NCBI GenBank assembly: GCA_037447655.1
Contig: JBBHKE010000854.1
Span: forward strand, 50,023-102,653
DNA from: Zygnema cylindricum
Lineage: Eukaryota > Streptophyta > Zygnematophyceae > Zygnematales > Zygnemataceae
Direction: 5' to 3'
DNA length: 52,631 nucleotides
Below are positions 1 through 11,376 of this stretch, one piece after another (within the stretch, counting starts at the first letter, position 1; every line of letters begins with the position of its first letter). Under the pieces are notes generated by a model. That model did no database searches. It saw only the letters and a list, made by a program, of their open reading frames with translations, and was not told the origin of the DNA. A program made the translations under genes and the position numbers.

Positions 1-191
1 CGGGGTACTTATATTCCCTCGGTACCTATCCGAATCCCCAGAAGGTGTTGTAGTTACCTTATAACGCAATCGTTAAGTCTAATAAAATTCGCTTATTCGA
101 TTGGTCTAAAGTGTTTCTCCATCATCAACAACAAGATGTTGGTAGCCACATCTACCTCCTCGTCGTCATCATCATCTTCATCTGTACTATG
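1..191. other. unassigned left edge
   Basis: No ORF, repeat or element end is recognised here. The sequence does not match the upstream part of the related solo LTR at 19752-20593, so the LTR fragment that follows has lost or replaced its 5' part. A short run of TCC/TCG/TCA triplets lies near 150-185. Confidence 0.4.
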
Positions 192-451
192 TGAGAGTCT
201 TGGGAAACTTTTGAGTATTATATCTTGAGTGTTGTTGGGTCAATTGTGCTGAAACTTTGGGAGTTATCACTGTTTATGCTACTCTATATTCTGATAGAGT
301 TTTGTGAAGTTTGGATGCTTGTAGAAGAATTGGTGAGCACTTAAAAACAACTGTTTGGTAGGATTCTTGATAGCTTCTGAGAGTGTATCATGTCTACTTC
401 TACTACTACTGCTGCTCCTCCATCTACACCGATGGTTGTAGAACAACAACT
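192..451 (+). repeat. 3' part of a copia-type LTR (solo or truncated)
   Basis: It is closely similar to the last 250 bases of the solo LTR at 19752-20593, starting at the shared TTGGGAAACTT block. It ends GTAGAACAACA, where the primer site would follow in a complete element, but gag DNA of another element follows instead. Like the related LTRs, it holds an ATG (390) that opens a Ser/Thr/Ala/Pro-rich gag N-terminus ending VVEQQ, cut off at the LTR edge. Confidence 0.7.
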
Positions 452-690
452 ACTACCTCTTTGTGAAATCTGGTTAGCTTATTCGCTTAAAATAATCTGA
501 ATTGCTAACGCAATATTCCATTGATGTTGTGGAAGACCCCTAAGCCTATCCATGGCTCCCTTATATTCATGGGGCAGAGTTCTCATCAATAACATAGCCT
601 GTTGAGGTGGTGAAAATCCCCACCTGCACTAGTACTCTTAAGGAACAACCTTTTCATAACATGACAATGATCTGACATACTACCTCCAGA
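452..690 (-). pseudogene. copia gag fragment, same family as element G
   Basis: This stretch matches 15262-15515, the gag part of element G, in the same orientation. The reading frame is broken by several stops. It contains the Gag core signature (GSM-x-x-H followed by a leucine-rich helix) also seen in B's Gag. On the minus strand it lies downstream of a reverse transcriptase fragment, which is the wrong order for one element, so the junction near 691 joins two different elements. Confidence 0.65.
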
Positions 691-694
691 ATAC

Positions 695-1024
695 TTAATC
701 TGCATACATCTTTGGCTGCTTCATATAAATTACTTCCTCCAAATCACCATGCAAGAAAGCCGTCTTAACATCCATCTGATGCAATTTCATATCCTCTATT
801 GCAGCAAGAGATAGCAAAACTCTAACAGTAGGAAAGCGAACCACAAGAGAGAAGGTCTCTTCATAATCAATTCCCTCCTTTTGGCTAAATCCCTTAGCCA
901 CCAGTCTAGCTTTATATCTCTCAATTGTATTATCAGGATTCAATTTAAATTTGAAGACCCACTTAGAACTGATAGCTTTCCGGTTCGGTGGGAGCTCCAC
1001 AAGTTCCCAAGTTTGGGCTTCCAT
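695..1024 (-). pseudogene. H reverse transcriptase, N-terminal part
   Basis: This 109-codon frame begins with the copia RT entry block ([42 protein letters not shown]) and reaches the first catalytic aspartate in the [10 protein letters not shown] motif. It ends just after the YMKQP motif. The palm with the YVDD box is absent because the fragment is cut at 691, so no active RT could be made. Confidence 0.85.
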
Positions 1025-1147
1025 AATTGACTTTATCTCCTCATTTGCAGCCGAGATCCAATGATCCTTTTCAGGAACGGAAAAAGCTTCATGAATAGTA
1101 ATCGGCTCCCCTGTGCTTGCAGAAAAAGTACTCTCAACTCGGTCGCC

Positions 1148-1981
1148 TCAAAGGCGGCTGCTTTGCCTTTTTCCCCTCGGAAAATTTGACGTGAGAACTG
1201 TTGGTTCAGTACCTTGCCGCACAGGGTGTTTATGGGGAGGAGGATCAACAGAAGGAGCAGCTCCAAGAGTAGTATTAGACGACCCAGAGGCATTTGGGAG
1301 AGAGGTAGAAGAAGTAGAATAGGTTGGAGTAAAAGGTACCTGCTCAAGAATGAAATACTCTTGTATTTTCTCATTCCTTTCAGCTGCATCCATGCTAAAA
1401 CCGTCAACAGATTGACTTTCTTCTTTAATCTGAATATTCCTAGCTATTTGAAGGCATCCTCTCTGAGGATTATAGACTCTATAACCTGCAGATTCATCAT
1501 CATAGCCTAAAAAGACACTAGGTACAAATTTTGGACTAAGCTTCCAATTAGGAAGATTATCCAAGATAAAACATTTGCTGCCAAAAACTCTAAAATAATT
1601 TACATTTGGCTTTTTGCCTGTCCACACTTCATAAGGTGTCTTACTTCTAAGAGCTCGGGTTTCCACTCTATTTCTGATGTAGGAAGCACAATGAAAAGCT
1701 TCCCCCCAAAACTTTGGATCCACACCTTTATCGGCCATCATAGATCGAGCACATTCAGTCAAAGTCTGATTAAGTCTATCGGCAACACCATTTTGTTCCG
1801 GTGTGTATGGAGCAGTAAATTCACGAGAGATGCCATTTTCTTTCAAAAAATCAGCAAAGGCATGAGATACATACTCTCCACCATTATCCATCCGCAAAGC
1901 AAGAATAGATTTGCCGTGAAGTTTCTCCGCCCAGATTTTGTAGTGCTTAAAGTGAGTGAAGACTTCTCTCTTCTCCTTCAT
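1148..1981 (-). pseudogene. H integrase core and C-terminal linker
   Basis: The frame is 277 codons. It holds the second catalytic aspartate (MDNGGEY, near residue 33) and the PEQNGVA box. The third catalytic residue, normally E in the AERLNRT motif, is D here (ADRLNQT). The later VFGSKCF and FLGYDDESAGYRVYNP blocks are typical of copia integrases between the core and RT. The first D and the DDYS motif lie just upstream in another frame. The Ser/Pro-rich tail is a normal spacer before RT. Confidence 0.85.
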
Positions 1982-2107
1982 GAAATATAGGCGACTATAC
2001 CAAGAGTAATCGTCTGTAAAGGTGACAAAGAAGCGGCTGCCACCAAGAGAGGGAACTTTAGAAGGGCCGAAAACATCAGAGTGAATAATACCAAGAACAT
2101 CTGTGGC

Positions 2108-2392
2108 TCAGTGATCAGAAACTTGTGATAGGGGAAGCTTGTGAAGCTTTCTGAGAGCGCAACCATCACACACATGAGACTCTTGTTGACCAAGCTTGAC
2201 TCCCTCTATCATATCATGCTTTATCATCTTAGTAAGTCTCTCATGATGCACATGACCAAGCCTTTTATGCCACAAAACATTATCACATAGGACACTGGAG
2301 TACGCAAAATCAATTTTATTAGCCAGGTCCATGCGGTACAAAACGTTTGGGCCTCTAGTTCCTACTAGAGCTACTCTTCCATTTTTGCTCAC
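2108..2392 (-). pseudogene. H GAG-pre-integrase (HHCC) domain
   Basis: LWHKRLGHVHHERL followed by CDGC is the HHCC zinc-binding domain that precedes the integrase core in copia Pol. Protease C-terminal sequence between 2393 and 2575 is present but broken by stops. Confidence 0.8.
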
Positions 2393-2575
2393 TATTTTCT
2401 TGCCATTTTTCTAGAGAACCTCAAAGCCTTTGCTTTCAGCTACAGACGTAGAAAACAAATTTTTCTTGAACTTTGGAACATACAAGACATCATACAAAGT
2501 TCTCTTAACAACCTTTCAATCTATCACACAATCGAGATCTATGTTTCCTTTGGCATTTGATTCAACGGCATAGCC

Positions 2576-3121
2576 TCAAGCATAAAAGATCTGACGTAAA
2601 GGAATAGAAGACATCTCCTTAAACCAAGACTTATTCCAGCACATGTGTGAAGAGCTGCCGGAATCCATTATCCATCCGAGGTCCTTTTCTCCTTCCATCA
2701 TGTCGAGTTTGGCAAGAGCAAAGAACTCTTTGTCATCAGTTTTTGGAAAACTGATCACATCAGGTATCGTTTCCTCGGTCGTTTTCTTCTTCAATTCCGT
2801 ATCCTCCGCTGAAAATGAAACAGTTTTATTCGAAGGTTGTTGGGAAATGGGAGGTCCGCGGTGTCTCCATCTTTTCCGAAAGGTACCTGTTTCAAGAGCT
2901 TTTGTATACAAAAGACAAGCTCTGAAGGAGTGACCATCAGTATAGCAATAAACACATTTCTCAAACTGAGGATTAAACTGATTCCCTTGATATCTACTTT
3001 CCCTCTGAAACTGAGCCGTAAATGCTACAGCTGGTTTTCCAAATCCTAAAACTGTCTTAGTAGCCTCTTCTGCCAAGATATACTCTATAGCTGTTTGCAA
3101 ATTCCAAAGAGGTTTAGACAA
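2576..3121 (-). pseudogene. H gag C-terminus with zinc knuckle, and protease start
   Basis: The 181-codon frame has a CX2CX4HX4C knuckle (CVYCYTDGHSFRAC, near residue 56), which packages the RNA. It is followed by the aspartic protease active site DSGSSSHMC (near residue 152) in WIMDSGSSSH. Gag and Pol share one frame here, as usual for copia elements. Confidence 0.85.
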
Positions 3122-3361
3122 TTTCAGGAAGCCCCTTTAGGAGAATCATGGCCTGATGATAAGGGGAGAAAGTCCCCCCATAACATGCATTTTCTGACAG
3201 TAACATTCAAAACCGATTAGTGTACTCCACCATGCTACCACGTGTGTACTTATACTCATAGATCTGACCAGCTGCTATAATCTCATGCTGGTCACTAGCT
3301 TTGACATAAGAAGATTTCAATGCATCCCACAAATATGATGCCTTTGTAACATTAATATATG

Positions 3362-3676
3362 TCATATGCAATTCTTTGATATCATAAGCTTTACTAAATG
3401 CAAAGCCTGGTCATTTTTCTGATCAAAGCTGGCATCAGATTCTGCCAATGATCTATTTAACACATCAATAAGTTTCACTTGCTTGAAGTAAGACTTAACC
3501 AAATCTGCCCAATACAAATATTCACGTCCATCAAAGACCGGAATTCGTGAAGGTGGGCCCATAACCTGTTGTTCTGAGACAACTGCTGGCACTGAAGATG
3601 AAGAAGATGCAGCAGTAGTCATCGTAGAACAAATCAAGAGAGGAAGCTTCCACAAATACCGATGGCTGAACAGCAA
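3362..3676 (-). pseudogene. H gag N-terminus
   Basis: Translation would start inside the LTR and cross the LTR/primer-site border. The primer site encodes the QVMGP peptide, followed by RIPVFDGREYLYW, the conserved start of copia Gag proteins in this window. The reading frame is lost about 60 codons later. The central Gag region (3122-3361) is only recognisable in pieces. Confidence 0.75.
3552..3566 (-). other. H primer-binding site (half-tRNA iMet type)
   Basis: On the minus strand it reads GGTTATGGGCCCACC directly next to the LTR edge. From the known initiator tRNA-Met sequence, this is complementary to the anticodon stem-loop rather than to the tRNA 3' end. Confidence 0.85.
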
Positions 3677-4307
3677 CTTTGACAGACTATAACTTTAATA
3701 AAACTCTCCAATGGTCCTGAAAATTTGTCACAGTGTAGATAACAAACAAAAAAACTCACACACAAAAATTCAATGAATTCCGCTCACATATCTGTGAGAT
3801 ATGCAGAAATGAAATTACATAAAAATGAGTGTACAGTTTTCATATCATTTCTTCCTAATGAATCAAATTCACTAAGTCCTACTTCTATACACCGAAACTA
3901 CACTAACCTGTACGGAGGAATTCCAGCCGTACATCTAACATTCTAACACAAATATTTACACCGAAGTTCAGACAACGTAAAGTGATAATGATCTAGTCAC
4001 GCCTCGTCACTATTTGTTGGCGGCGGCTGTCAACGGTCCGATTAGAGGATTTGGCACCGTAGAACTGACTTCACGAAGTTCCGTGGTCTTGCCGAATTTC
4101 CGTACGTCCACGGAGGACATACTCACGCATTCTCCCAAGTGACGACGCGTGTCCCAAGTGTGAATGAACCGTGAACCCCAACTTCACTGTCACACTAATT
4201 TTGGTAAGTACTGAACCGAACTCAACAAAAAATAGCTTAAGTCCTGAACAGCTCTCTCTCCCTCACAGATGAGGCATAGAGAGGACTAAATCTTTCTAAA
4301 AACAACA
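3567..4307 (-). repeat. H 5' LTR (741 bp)
   Basis: It is bounded by TG and CA: TGTTGTTCTG next to the primer site and AAAAACAACA at 4307. The right edge is set by the resumption of F's integrase frame at 4308. It carries the gag start codon near its primer-site end. No A-box/B-box tRNA-like segment is seen, unlike in the A-type LTRs. Confidence 0.8.
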
Positions 4308-4990
4308 AGAAGTTACATGGAACCCCCACTAAAAGAATAAGGAGTGATAATGGGGGAGAATATACCTCTAACCAGTTTGAGGAATACTTAAGAGATGACG
4401 GAATTCAACACCAGAAAACTATACCACATAATCCGAAACAAAATGGGGTAGTAGAGTGGTTAAACCGAACACTATGAGATAGTGTATATAGTATATTGGC
4501 TGACAAGAAAATAGGAAAGAGACTTTAGGTAGAAGCCATGAATTGTGCCAACTACATTAAGAATAGAGTCCTTACCTCAACAGTCAAAGGTATGACACCT
4601 TATGAGAGATGGGTTGGAAGGAAACCGGATATTTCTCACCTTAAAGTATTTGGTAGCCAAGTTTACAATCTAGATACGGATAGGAAAAAACTGGAAACTT
4701 GATGCTAAGAGAAAACTACAATATTTTGTGGGATATGATGAGGATTTTAAGGGATATAGAGTCTGTGACTTAGCAAAGCAAGATATCATTGTGCTTAAAC
4801 ACCTAGTTGTCATGGATGAAGGAATGTCAATTGACCCTTTCAAATATACTAAGAAGATAATAATTGGGATTGAGTCTGAAAGTGAGGAGAACTCGGTTTT
4901 TCCCGAAAAGGACATGAGTAAGACCGTGATTTCAGATTACGGGGAGATCCAAGATACAGAAGAGCTATCAGACTCCCCACATATCCTAAG
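4308..4990 (+). pseudogene. F integrase core, 3' part
   Basis: It starts in mid-gene at the KLHGTP block and carries the second aspartate (SDNGGEYTS) and the third catalytic glutamate (NGVVEWLNRT). VKGMTPYERWVGRKPDISHLKVFGSQV and the GYDEDFKGYRV block follow in successive frames. Several stops and frameshifts are present (for example after NRTL and after ADKKIGKRL). It is close to J's integrase at 27060-27680. Confidence 0.8.
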
Positions 4991-5211
4991 GACTTCGAGG
5001 AGATAGAATAGGAGGAACTGAACCATCTTCCATGGAGAGGGGAGGGAATGAGAAAACATAGAGAAACCCACGACTTCCCTCTATTCCCGCTTCAAAGTTT
5101 GAATGGGGGAGAAGGAGCAGCAAAACGATACAAGAGAAACAAGTTGCTCATAAGGTAACTAAGCTATCTCATCCTGATGAGCCTTAGTCATACTAGTCAT
5201 ACTTCGAGGCT

Positions 5212-5993
5212 GTGAACAGCTTAGAAAAGGACAGATGGATCAGGGCCATAAATGATGAGATGACTTCCATCATGGAAGCAAATACTTGGGAACTAGCGGA
5301 TTGCCCTCCAGACAGAAAACCTATTGGCTGTAAATGGGTATTTAAACTAAAACTAAACCCAGATAATACTATTGAAAGATATAAGGCTCGCTTGGTAACA
5401 AAAGGGTTCACCCAAAAGGAGGTAATTGACTATGAGGATACATTTGCCCCAATTGTTCGTTTCCCATTAGTAAGGATTCTCCTCAATCTAGCACCAGCGA
5501 AAGACATAGAAATATACCAGATAGATATTAAGACCGCCTTCATAAATGGCGAGTTAGAGGAAGAAATCTTCATGCGGCAACCAGAAGGGTTTGTGGAGGT
5601 TGGGGAAAAGAGCAAAGTCTGTAGACTCATAAAGTCCTTATATGGACTGAAGCATGCTCCCCGATAGTGGAATAAAAAACTAGATGAGTTTCTCACTAGT
5701 CAATGATATATTTTTATCAGCTCTGACCATTCTATCTATATGTTTGAAGATGAGGATAGTGTGATCTTTATTCCAATTTATGTGGATGATCTGCTGGTGT
5801 TAAATAAGTCTTTCGAAAAGATCAATAAGTTAAAGAAAGATCTTAGAAGCGGATTTGACATGAACAATTAAGGGGAGGCAAGATATGTTTTGGGAATCCA
5901 AATGGAAAGAGATAGGGGGAAAAAGATCATCAGACTCACTCAGAAAGAAGCAATAGGAAATATGCTTGAGAAACTCTGGATGGAGAAAGCAAA
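5212..5993 (+). pseudogene. F reverse transcriptase
   Basis: The longest open part is 5212-5667 (151 codons), with the copia RT entry block, IDIKTAFINGELEEEIFMRQPEGF and KSLYGLKHAPR. A stop follows where W is expected (RQW). The palm motif YVDDLLV is present near 5780-5800 after a frame break. The fragment ends at 5993, where element A is inserted, and resumes at 12436. Confidence 0.85.
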
Positions 5994-7048
5994 TGTAAAA
6001 ATTAATGGTTATTTGTTAAATATTTTCTAGGTCTAAAAAGAAAGGCACAAAAGAAGCCTAGGCAGTCTGTTTCAATCTCCTCGCTTCAGCTCCCACACTT
6101 GTCGCAGTCACTGAAAGTTGAAGAGGAAGCTAGAGCCATGGCTGTCTATGCTCCTTATAGAGATAGAGAGACAGGTGGTAAATTTTTGGTAGATTTACCA
6201 GAATATACCTGACGAACCCATGATTTGATCCTGGTACCTGCTGTCCGTCAATTCTAAGTAGCCGGTAGCTTTATCCTATAGTCTAGGATCGCTGCTAAGA
6301 CATATAAGGTTTGACAAATATTTAAACTGTTACGCGTGAACAATATCATTTAATTGTAACTATAGACGACGCATATGGATATAGTTTTGTAAAACTACGG
6401 AGTACATTACAAATACGCAATAGGTGTCGCGCATTTTGTTTCGACAGCGAAACAAATATCGCGCAACAATTTATGACGGTTACGATTAAAAACCAGTTTG
6501 ATTGGACGGCCAAAAAAGACACCGAGATCGCGCAATAGGATTTTGGCGGTTTTTGGTTACCGCCACATCGATCGACACGTGGCACGACAACATTGGATTA
6601 TGGCATCTTCGGAGATTTCAGGAACGAATCCCGATATGACATGTGTCGGTTAGTTGGCCATGTCGTACAATGGCCGTACAGAAAGTACACCGGCACCTGT
6701 AACTTTTTGTACAATACAGTATTTTGATTGGTGCCGTACTTTAGTAGATAGTGTTTTAGAGAGAGATCAGACTTTGAGAAATGTGGAAGATAAGACCCTC
6801 ACTCTAAGAGAGCCTCTGTACAAAAGGTCAACTTTGACCCTCCATAACTTACAGCTCAGGGGAGCAAATTCAGAGATTCTTTTTGCTATCAACTCAAGGG
6901 AGTCTTGCCTTCACAGAGGTGAAGGTGGTCAGAGTTTTTGTTTGCCAGGGTGGGAGTTATTCTTGCTGAGCACACAGGGGTCAGGGTTATCCTAGAGGCT
7001 TCTTGCAAGCTGTCCATTCTGGGGACCAATGGATGTTTCAGAGTTGCA
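5994..7048 (+). repeat. A 5' LTR (1055 bp)
   Basis: It starts TGTAAAAATTAATGG and ends GAGTTGCA. It aligns along its whole length with 11377-12430, with scattered substitutions. The gag start codon used here (7029) lies inside the LTR. An antisense tRNA-like segment lies at 6222-6280. Confidence 0.9.
6222..6280 (-). promoter_or_regulatory. antisense tRNA-like A/B boxes in A 5' LTR
   Basis: On the minus strand, TATAGGATAAAGCT (6280-6267, A-box-like) is followed by GATCAAATC (in 6231-6222, fits the B-box consensus GWTCRANNC). The gap is about 35 nt, as in tRNA genes. No acceptor stem pairs, so it is not a tRNA gene. Confidence 0.5.
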
Positions 7049-7990
7049 GGTTATGGGCCCACCCTTTAGGATACCCATCTTTAATGGAACTGGCTTCATA
7101 TACTGGGAAGGCATGATGACAGAAGCTCTATGCGAGAAAAGGTTTTTAGGGATAGTGAGTGGACGAGTGGGGCGTCCATCAAGTCTTGGATTCCCTCTAG
7201 GGTTTGGACGAAGAAGATTTTAAAAGAAAGCTGATCAATCTTAAACGGAGGAGACAAAGGAACGGAGAAGGAGACAACAACACCAATAGCAATTGGTTCG
7301 GCATTCATGTCACCTGGTCTGAGAAACAAGGAGAATGATACTCATACCTGGAACTTCAACAATATGGCGGCAAAACACTTCATCCTCCGCCATCTTACTC
7401 AAGGGCTTGCATGTCTTCATTTGCAGGTAAAAAAGGCATCCGATCTTTGAATGGCTCTTATAGAGATATACCGAATGGTACTATTCAACAACAACAGTTG
7501 GCTGATCAGAAAGTTAAGGAGTATGTATACAAAGGGGGGAAGATGTTGGATTTTTGCAATGAGCTTGCTACATTTTTTATGGAGCTAGAGAGTCCTGGAA
7601 AAGATTAGTGTGAAAAAGAAAAGGTTAATTGTTTACTGATGAGGTTACCCGATGAGTTCAAAAACATAGTCAACCGTGTGCAAGACTTGCCGGACTCAAG
7701 GTGGATATGGAACTCAATGGTAAGAATGATTCTCGTTCGGGAGAATACAATTGATATCCGAAGGGGAGGAAAGAGTGGGCAAGCTTTGGCAGTTGGGACC
7801 GATTGGAGGAACAACGATTCTCGGAGACCGGTCGGAAATTACGGAAGGGGGGAGCAAAAAAATCAGACTGACGAGTTTGGATCAAGGGCACCCAAGGGTT
7901 TATGTCATTTTTGTAAGAAACCAGGGCACAATTTGGCGGAGTGCACTAAGCTAACCGAGCTTTGGTTAAAGGAGGGGCAGACCGGTGGAA
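7029..7990 (+). pseudogene. A gag with zinc knuckle
   Basis: The start at 7029 lies in the LTR; the frame reads across the primer site as LQVMGPP and into FRIPIFNGTGFIYW. The frame stops at 7223. Gag sequence continues in other frames (7411-7608, 7639-8025), including the conserved helix LPDEFKNIVNRVQDL and a CX2CX4HX4C knuckle (CHFCKKPGHNLAEC, near 7900). At least two frame breaks prevent production of full Gag. Confidence 0.82.
7049..7063 (+). other. A primer-binding site (half-tRNA iMet type)
   Basis: GGTTATGGGCCCACC follows the LTR end (7048) with no gap. It is complementary to the anticodon arm of initiator tRNA-Met and is also read as coding sequence (V-M-G-P within gag). Confidence 0.88.
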
Positions 7991-8587
7991 CCTCGAGAGG
8001 AAAGAAAAATGCCCTTCTTACTTAGGTACATAAGGAGGAATCCGAAGACGAGGACGGTGAACTGTTGTTGGGATGAGGAGTTGGAGGCAAAGACCAAGTT
8101 CAAAATTCCTCAAAAGCAAAAGTGTGCTTTTGGAGGTTTGAAAGGTGAAAGAGGTTGGATTGTGGATTCCGGTGCCTCCATGGACATGTGTAAAGATAAA
8201 CACGTGTACACTCAGATTAGAAAGATTCCCACCGTAGAGATAGAGTATGGGGATGGGAGGGTAGTCACTACTACTATGGTAGGATCGGTAGATCTGAAAG
8301 TCTTAGTGGAGGGAAAAACATCCATAGTAATATTCTCTGATGTGTTGCTTATTCCAGAGTTAAACAAAAACCTCATCTCAACGTCTGTGTTAGATGATAA
8401 GGGTTTTGAGACTAGCACTAGAAAGGGAACCTTTACTGCTAGCTTTGCGGAACAAGTTTATTTCACTACTGAAAAAGGTAGCCAAGGCATGTTTAGGCTG
8501 ATTTTAAACAATGAAAAGAAGAAGCTTACTATGCTAGTGCTCATGATATTATGTTGTAGCATAAGAGGCTTGGACATGTGCACTTAG
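7985..8587 (+). pseudogene. A protease
   Basis: This 200-codon frame holds the aspartic protease active site WIVDSGASMDMC (near residue 58) and a downstream hydrophobic VLLIPELNKNLISTSVL block typical of copia protease C-termini. It overlaps the gag frame's end in a different frame. The frame then shifts near 8510, before the HHCC domain. Confidence 0.85.
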
Positions 8588-8601
8588 ATAATTTGAAATA
8601 A

Positions 8602-9827
8602 ATGAAAAAGATAGGAATAGTGGAAGGAATTCAATTCGGAGAAAGTGAAAACCTAAGTAACTGTAGTGGTTGTGCTCAAAGTAAAGCACACAGAATACCC
8701 TTCACAAAGGAAGCCACTTACAAAGGGGAAAAAGTGTTAGACTTGGTACACACTGATATTTGGGGACTGGCCAAAGTGCCCTCACCTGGTGGTAAGAGAT
8801 TTATGATGAGAATCACTAACAATTGGTCTCGATACTCTAGAGTGTATTTTTTGAAATATGAATCAGAGGCCCCACAAGTTTTTAAGGAATATAAGGCATG
8901 GAGTGAGAAACTTCATGAAATCCCAATTAAGAGAGTAAGGAGTGATAATGGCGGAGAGTATACCTCCAGTTAGTTTGAGGATTTTCTCAGAGAAGATGGA
9001 GTGCAACACCAAAAGACAGTTCCTGAAAATCTAGAGCAGAATGGTGTAGCCAAGAGGTTAAATAGAACTCTAAGTGATAGTGCTAGAGTATGCTCTCAGA
9101 TAAGATAATAGGAAGAAGATTTTTGGCCGAAACTATGAACTGTGCAAATTATCTCAAGAACAGAGTTCTTACCTCGGGAGTAAAAGGCCAAACTCCTTAT
9201 GAGAGATGGACCGGCCGAAAACCAGATGTTTCACACTTAAAGGTTTTTGGTAGTCAAGTGTTTAGCCTACACACAGATTGGTCAAATTGGAAGTTGGATC
9301 CAAAAAGAAAACCACGATATCTGCTAGGATATGATGAAGATGTAAAAGGATATAGAGTCTATGATCTCAAGAGAGAAGATATAATCCTAGTAAAGCATCT
9401 AGTGGCCATGGATGAAGGGAAATCTATAGACCCTCTTAAGCATATAAGGAACGTCAAAATCAGATTTGAGTCACAAAATTTTGATGACTTTGAGTTTCTT
9501 AACTATCCAGATTTTCGAGAAGATGATGATCTTGCAGGTACAAATCAGATCAAGGAGGACTCAGCCGTGGAACCCCTAGTGCCAACTCCAACCGAAGCGG
9601 AAGACGTGGTAGAAATAGACTCAAAATCGAGGGATAGGAGAGAAGTCCAAACTAATCGAAAGAATTCACGGGAGCCATCCATTCCGGCATCGCAGTTTGA
9701 GGGTGGAAAGAGAAGCAGCAAAAGACTGCAAGAAAAACAAGTTAACAACAAGGTAACCAAACTGTCTCATCCCGATGAACCCCAGACTTATGGTGAGGCA
9801 ATGAAATGTCCTGAGAGGAATCGGTGA
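8602..9827 (+). pseudogene. A integrase (HHCC, core, C-terminal region)
   Basis: 8602-8973 carries the C-terminal half of the HHCC domain (CSGCAQSKAHR) and the core start with the first aspartate (HTDIWG) and SDNGGEYTSS, then a stop. After the stop the third acidic position reads NGVAKRLNRT, so the catalytic glutamate has become lysine. 9090-9827 carries the remainder (TPYERWTGRKPDVSHLKVFGS, GYDEDVKGYRVYD) and a hydrophilic spacer before RT. The element could not integrate with this enzyme. Confidence 0.85.
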
Positions 9828-10865
9828 AAGACAACCATTAATGAGGAGATGGCTTCGATTATTGCAGCAAATACGTGGGAGTTGGTGGATTGTCCCCCTG
9901 ATAGGAAGCCAATCGGGTGTAAGTGGGTATTCAAATTGAAACTCAATCCGGATAACACCATTGAGCACTACAAGGCACGGATAGTAGCGAATGGATTCAC
10001 TTAGAAAGAGGGAATTGACTACGAGGAAACTTTTGCTCCGGTCGTTACGTTTCCCTCCGTTCGAATACTTCTCAGTATGGCGGCAGCAGAAGACATGGAA
10101 GTACATCAGATGGACATGAAGACGACCTTCCTACATGGAGAGTTGGAAGAGGAGATTTTTATGCGACAGTCCGAAGGATTTGTGGAGCAAGGGGAGGAGA
10201 GCAAGGTATGCCGATTGATCAAATCGTTGTATGGGCTGAAACACGCGCCCAAGCAATGGAACAAAAATCTCGATGAGTTTTTTACACGTTTGGGATATAT
10301 TCGGATCATCTCAGATCACTCAATTTATTTGTTTGAAGACGAGGAAGGAATTATTTTTATTGCAATTTATGTTGATGATTTGCTTGTTTTAAGTAAATCT
10401 ATAGATAAAACAAAAAAGTTGAAAAATGATCTAAAAGGAAGATTTGAAATGAAAGATATGGGAGAAGCAAGGTATATTTTGGAAATTCAGGTAGAGAGAG
10501 ACAAAGATAGAAAGATAATAAGATTAACTCAAAAGAATGCCATTGGAAACATGTTAGAAAAATTACAAATGGACAAGGCTAATAGTTGTACCACTCATAT
10601 GGAACTAAAGAAGGGAAGTGAGGGGAGTGTGGAAGAGGGAGTTATAATCTTGGATGATGAGGTAGGCCCGGAAGAGAAAATATTTATGCGAACCATCCCT
10701 TATAGACAAGTAGCGGGCAGCCTAATATATTTCATGAATTGTACCCGTCCGGACATAGCTGCAGCTGTAGGAGTACTAATTAGGAGTCTGAATGCTCCCA
10801 CTAAAAAAGATTGGGAGGCAGCTAAGAGAGTCCTTAGATATCTCACAGGAACTACAGATCTATAG
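9828..10865 (+). pseudogene. A reverse transcriptase
   Basis: RT begins after a stop at 9826. The copia entry block is present with another stop in [11 protein letters not shown]. From 10077 a 262-codon open frame covers MDMKTTFLHGELEEEIFMRQ, KSLYGLKHAPKQWN and the catalytic box YVDDLLVLSK (near 10370), then the thumb and connection to RNase H. A TAG at 10863 separates it from RNase H in the same frame. Confidence 0.87.
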
Positions 10866-11363
10866 TTGCATTTGGGCGGGAACAATACTGACATCATCAC
10901 TTGGAGTGATGCCAGCTATGGGGATGCTCCTATGAGGAGATGCACGTCTGGATATGTATTTTATGTGGGTGATAGGGCTTGCTGCTGGAGCAGCAAACAG
11001 CAAAAGGTCATTGCTCAGTCCACCATGGAGGCTAAGTACATGGCCTCTTGCAATGTTGTAAAAGAATTAATGTGGTTCAAGTCTTTGCTTGGTGAGCTTG
11101 ATCATTTTAAGAGTGGTGTGCATAATTTTTTTTGTGATAATCAAGCAGCGATCGCTATTGCTGCAAATCCTAAACATCACTTTAAAGCCAAACAAATGGA
11201 CATTAGACTGAGTTTTGTTAGAGAGAATGTAGAAAACAAAATAATCAGTTTGGAGTACAAACCAGACAGCAAGATGGTAGTAGATATGAGGACAAAATCT
11301 GTGCCTTCCCCTAAGTTAGCTTTCTGCAGGGAAAAGTGTGGTCTGAAATTAAAAAGTGACTAG
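10866..11363 (+). pseudogene. A RNase H
   Basis: The 165-codon frame has the copia RNase H blocks: WSDASYGDAPMRRCTSGYVF (first D), STMEAKYMAS (E), FCDNQAAIAIAANPKHHFKAK (D and H), and the tail DMRTKSVPSPKL (normally ADMMTKPVP). It is in frame with RT across a single stop. The C-terminus is followed by the polypurine tract and the 3' LTR. Confidence 0.87.
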
Positions 11364-11376
11364 AAAATAAGGGGAG

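Larger units (their letters stand above)
691..4307 (-). mobile_element. element H: truncated Ty1/copia retrotransposon
   Basis: On the minus strand the order is LTR (3567-4307), primer site (3552-3566), gag, zinc knuckle, protease, integrase, then the first part of reverse transcriptase. This is the copia order, with integrase before RT. The element stops at 691 without RNase H or a 3' LTR. Its LTR end at 4307 abuts integrase sequence of element F, which starts in mid-gene at 4308. H therefore inserted into F. The opposite H end and its TSD are not seen in the window. Confidence 0.85.

Noticed and set aside
1033-1407. Leu-rich 124-codon minus ORF
   Set aside because: It overlaps H's integrase/RT spacer in another frame and has no domain.
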